7,883 nucleotides of DNA, taken from assembly GCA_013696385.1 (NCBI GenBank), contig JACCYR010000261.1, positions 1-7,883 on the forward strand. The letters run 5' to 3'. The DNA is from Acidobacteriota bacterium. GTDB lineage: Bacteria; Acidobacteriota; Blastocatellia; Pyrinomonadales; Pyrinomonadaceae. Within the stretch, counting starts at the first letter, position 1, and every line of letters starts with the position of its first letter. The translations under genes were made by a program, and so were the position numbers. Of the stretch, positions 5,802-7,883 are shown one piece after another. Below the pieces are notes generated by a model. The model searched no databases. It saw only the letters and a list, made by a program, of their open reading frames with translations, and was not told the DNA's origin.

Positions 5802-5939
5802 AAAAGTTTTCCTCTTTATTTTATTTGATTAGACGTTTGCGCTTTTTGTCTGAAACAACAAAACACCAACTAAAAGACACAAATCTTTTTGATTATTTTC
5901 GGTTACTACGCAATTTTTAATTGGCGCGTTTCAATTAAA
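5802..5939. other. AT-rich gap between the OppF-type and Yip1 genes
   Basis: This 138-bp non-coding stretch contains the Yip1 ribosome-binding site (AGAGG on the minus strand, 5811-5815). It is AT-rich and could hold a promoter for Yip1, but no convincing -35/-10 pair with proper spacing was found. No terminator hairpin was seen after the OppF-type stop. Confidence 0.5.
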
Positions 5940-6941
5940 TCACAAAGACGGCGCACTTTCGTAACCTTCGACGCGAATACAAGCGGCAAAATGTCCTTTT
6001 TCAATTTCCCGCAATTCCGGCACAACCCGCGCACAATCTTCAATCGCAAACGGACAGCGAGTGCGAAAACGACAGCCCGACGGCGGATTTATCGGAGTCG
6101 GAACATCGCCTTGCAAAACTATTCGCTCGCGTTTTTTTTTCGGGTCTGGAATCGGAATTGCTGAAAGCAACGCTTTTGTATATGGATGAAGCGGATTGTC
6201 ATATAATTCGCGCCCTTCGGCAATCTCAACAATTTTTCCCAGATACATCACGGCAACGCGCTGCGAAATATGCTCGACAACCGCCAAACCATGCGAGATA
6301 AAAAGATAGGTCAAACCAAACTCATTTTGTAAATCCTGCAAAAGATTAACGACCTGCGCCTGCACGGAAACGTCCAAAGCCGAAACAGGTTCGTCGGCGA
6401 TGATAAGTTTTGGATTTAAAGCCAAAGCCCGCGCAATTCCGATGCGCTGACGCTGTCCGCCGGAAAATTCGTGCGGATAGCGAAACATATAATTGGTATC
6501 AAGTCCGACTTTTTTTAAAAGGTCAGCAACTCTGTCGCGCTGTTCTGTTTTGTTGCCGATGCCGTGAATTTTCAACGGTTCGGAAATAATCGAATAAATA
6601 CTCAAACGCGGATTTAATGAAGCATACGGGTCTTGAAAAATTATCTGCATCTCGCGCCGAAGTTTCTGCATTTGATTGTTTGGCAAACCGACAATGTTTT
6701 GTCCTTCAAAAAAAACATCGCCGCTCGTCGGCTCATAAAGTCTTATCAAACAACGCCCGACAGTTGATTTGCCGCAGCCTGATTCGCCGACTAAACCTAA
6801 AGTTTCGCCCGCAAAAATGTCAAACGAAACGCCGTCAACTGCGCGAACAACATCGTCAGAATTTTCGACGGGAAAATGTTTGACGAGATTGCGAACTTGG
6901 ACGAGTTTTTGTTTTTTGGCTTTTACTGCGCTATTTTCCAT
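5940..6941 (-). CDS. Oligopeptide/dipeptide ABC transporter ATP-binding protein, OppF/DppF type
   Basis: This 333-residue ATPase belongs to the peptide-uptake family (Opp/Dpp), the class that energises import of di- or oligopeptides with OppA, B, C and D. Motifs are Walker A GESGCGKST (52-60), Q-loop Q103 in FQDPYASLNPR, signature SGGQRQR (160-166), Walker B LIIADEP with E184 (179-185), D-loop SALD (187-190) and H-loop H217. The C-terminal oligopeptide-transporter extension starts at LHPYTKALLSAIP (251-263) and carries four cysteines (C290, C296, C303, C321) in the conserved CRFRTRCPF...C...C pattern; in some family members these are reported to bind an iron-sulphur cluster. YASLNPR and the full-length tail favour the F rather than the D subunit. 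It overlaps the Uma2 gene by 11 bp and has only an A-rich, weak Shine-Dalgarno. No opp/dpp A-D gene is visible, so partners must lie elsewhere. Confidence 0.93.
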   Translation of the reverse strand: MENSAVKAKKQKLVQVRNLVKHFPVENSDDVVRAVDGVSFDIFAGETLGLVGESGCGKSTVGRCLIRLYEPTSGDVFFEGQNIVGLPNNQMQKLRREMQIIFQDPYASLNPRLSIYSIISEPLKIHGIGNKTEQRDRVADLLKKVGLDTNYMFRYPHEFSGGQRQRIGIARALALNPKLIIADEPVSALDVSVQAQVVNLLQDLQNEFGLTYLFISHGLAVVEHISQRVAVMYLGKIVEIAEGRELYDNPLHPYTKALLSAIPIPDPKKKRERIVLQGDVPTPINPPSGCRFRTRCPFAIEDCARVVPELREIEKGHFAACIRVEGYESAPSL

Positions 6942-7539
6942 TCTTCTTTTTCTTTTCGACCAATTTCAGCGAAGTCAATTTTAGTTTTAAATAAATCAAT
7001 TTAAGCGGAATTTTGCAGTTGATTGTTTTTAATTCAAGAACATCTTCCAAATCTTCAAATATCTTTAAATTCCATTCGTTATTTTTTTGTTTTGAAAAAT
7101 GTTCGATTCTGACGCGATACTGCGAAACCAAAACGTAATCCTTTAGGGAATCTAATTTAAAATAATCTTCAGCTTTATCGCTTCTATCGCGCTTTTCAGT
7201 TGATTTTGACAACACTTCAAATACAACTGTTGGATTTAGCAAAGTTGTTTCGTTACTTTCGGTCAAAATTTCACCGCAGACGACAGCAACATCAGGATAA
7301 ACATTATGTCCATCGCGGATTTTAACGCGAAAATCGCTCGCGTAGACTTCGCAATTCTCCTCACGCAATTGCAAATTTAACTCGGTCGAAATATTTGTTG
7401 TAGTGAGATTATGCTTTCGTGTCGCGCCAGCCATCGAAAATATTTTGCCGTCCATATATTCGTGTTTGATTTTCGATTTTTCTTCAAACGCAAGATATTC
7501 TTCAACCGACATCAATTTTTCTGCTGTTGCTTGGCTCAT
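6931..7539 (-). CDS. Uma2-family protein, putative PD-(D/E)xK endonuclease (DUF820)
   Basis: A 202-residue protein of the Uma2/DUF820 family, which has a restriction-endonuclease-like fold but no settled biological role. Visible features are the N-terminal MSVEEYLAFEE (10-20), HEYMDGKIFSMAG (26-38), H43 in RKHN, DFRVKI (69-74), YPDVAVVC with D83 (81-88) and VFEVLSKSTEKRDRSDKAEDY (106-126). The last carries E108 and K122, fitting a D...E...K metal site. The C-terminus has an unusual Lys-rich extension (KLVEKKKKNGK) that runs over the start of the OppF-type gene. The start was set at ATG 7539 because it has GGAG at 7549-7552 and forms an ATGA overlap with the upstream acetyltransferase stop. 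A longer frame reaching 7593 would add 18 residues overlapping that gene. Many Uma2 genes are mobile and multicopy; context suggests co-transcription, not a shared pathway. Confidence 0.88.
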   Translation of the reverse strand: MSQATAEKLMSVEEYLAFEEKSKIKHEYMDGKIFSMAGATRKHNLTTTNISTELNLQLREENCEVYASDFRVKIRDGHNVYPDVAVVCGEILTESNETTLLNPTVVFEVLSKSTEKRDRSDKAEDYFKLDSLKDYVLVSQYRVRIEHFSKQKNNEWNLKIFEDLEDVLELKTINCKIPLKLIYLKLKLTSLKLVEKKKKNGK

Positions 7540-7883
7540 TTTTTCTTTCTCCAATCTTCCGCGATTATCGCCCATCTTTCGTGGTCGCGCCAACGCCCGC
7601 TGATTTTCAGATATTTGGGAGAAAAACCTTCCTTCGTAAAACCTGTTTTTTGCAAAACCGCAATTGAAGCTAAATTACGCGGTTGGACGTTTGCTTCAAC
7701 TCGATGAAGTTTCAACTCTTTGAATGCAAACCGGAGAATTAATTCCACCGCTTCAGCCATAAAACCGAAGCCCGTAAATTTTCCGCCCAAATAATAACCG
7801 AGATAAGCATTTTGGAAAACGCCGCGAAAAATTTGCGAAAGGTTTATTACGCCGACAATTGCGCCGTCCGTATTTCGGCAAAT
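7536..7883 (-). CDS. GNAT acetyltransferase, RimJ/RimL type (5' end outside the window)
   Basis: The open frame continues to the window edge, so only the C-terminal 115 residues are seen; family members are usually about 180 residues, leaving roughly 70 missing. The visible part begins ICRNTDGAIVGVINLSQI (beta strand). YLGYYLGGKFTGFGFMAEA (27-45) follows, holding the acetyl-CoA pyrophosphate-binding loop (GGKFTGFG) and the start of the following helix. HRVEANVQPRNLASIAVLQK (60-79) carries the N-x-x-S motif, and GFTKEGFSPKYLKISGRWRDHERWA is the typical RimJ C-terminus. RimJ/RimL enzymes acetylate protein N-termini (ribosomal proteins S5 or L12 in E. coli), but relatives modify many small molecules and antibiotics, so the substrate is open. 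A TTG at 7790 could be mistaken for a start, but the family similarity extends well upstream of it. The stop TGA overlaps the ATG of the Uma2 gene (ATGA). Confidence 0.9.
   Translation of the reverse strand: MCRNTDGAIVGVINLSQIFRGVFQNAYLGYYLGGKFTGFGFMAEAVELILRFAFKELKLHRVEANVQPRNLASIAVLQKTGFTKEGFSPKYLKISGRWRDHERWAIIAEDWRKKK

Noticed and set aside
5802..5939. Sigma-70 promoter for the Yip1 gene
   Set aside because: TTG-containing and TAAT-containing hexamers exist on the minus strand, but none pair at 16-18 bp spacing convincingly.

Overview
The window looks like part of a bacterial chromosome of moderate to low GC content, using the standard bacterial code (TGG for Trp; TGA, TAA and TAG as stops). 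The mix of MacB/FtsX-type permeases, a Yip1-family membrane protein, DUF4160/DUF2442 and antitoxin/PIN modules, and a Uma2-family protein fits Acidobacteriota (Blastocatellia-like) best. Cyanobacteria or another environmental phylum cannot be excluded. This placement is recalled from gene-family distribution, not computed.

Left half (3-4799, + strand): one tightly packed gene string. It holds a LolD/MacB-type ABC ATPase (3-746) and two different FtsX/MacB-type permeases (1388-2623 and 3540-4799), which together probably form one exporter or membrane-remodelling ABC complex. Two small modules unrelated to transport sit in the gaps between these subunits. Between the ATPase and permease 1 lies a DUF4160/DUF2442 pair whose DUF4160 member is broken by a single-base frameshift. 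Between the two permeases lie two tandem antitoxin-like genes followed by a PIN-domain (VapC-like) toxin gene. The first antitoxin is an orphan, and its stop codon looks like a Trp codon turned into TGA.

Middle (4800-4988): a short intergenic space between convergent genes, filled by two structured repeats. One is an approximately 123-bp long-inverted-repeat, MITE-like hairpin with ATACCAA ends. The other is an array of 7-bp units (consensus AAAGTCC) arranged as an inverted repeat that runs into the stop codon of the next gene.

Right half (4989-7883, - strand), in transcription order: a GNAT acetyltransferase of the RimJ/RimL type (cut by the window end), a Uma2-family putative nuclease, an OppF/DppF-type peptide-transporter ATPase and, after a 138-bp gap, a Yip1-family membrane protein. 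The first three overlap (4 bp, then 11 bp) and probably share one transcript. No other Opp/Dpp subunit is visible.

No rRNA, tRNA, CRISPR array, transposase gene or phage gene was seen. The most interesting points are the insertion of two toxin-antitoxin-like cassettes between subunits of a single ABC transporter, with one member of each cassette visibly decaying, and the hairpin and heptad repeat cluster behind it.
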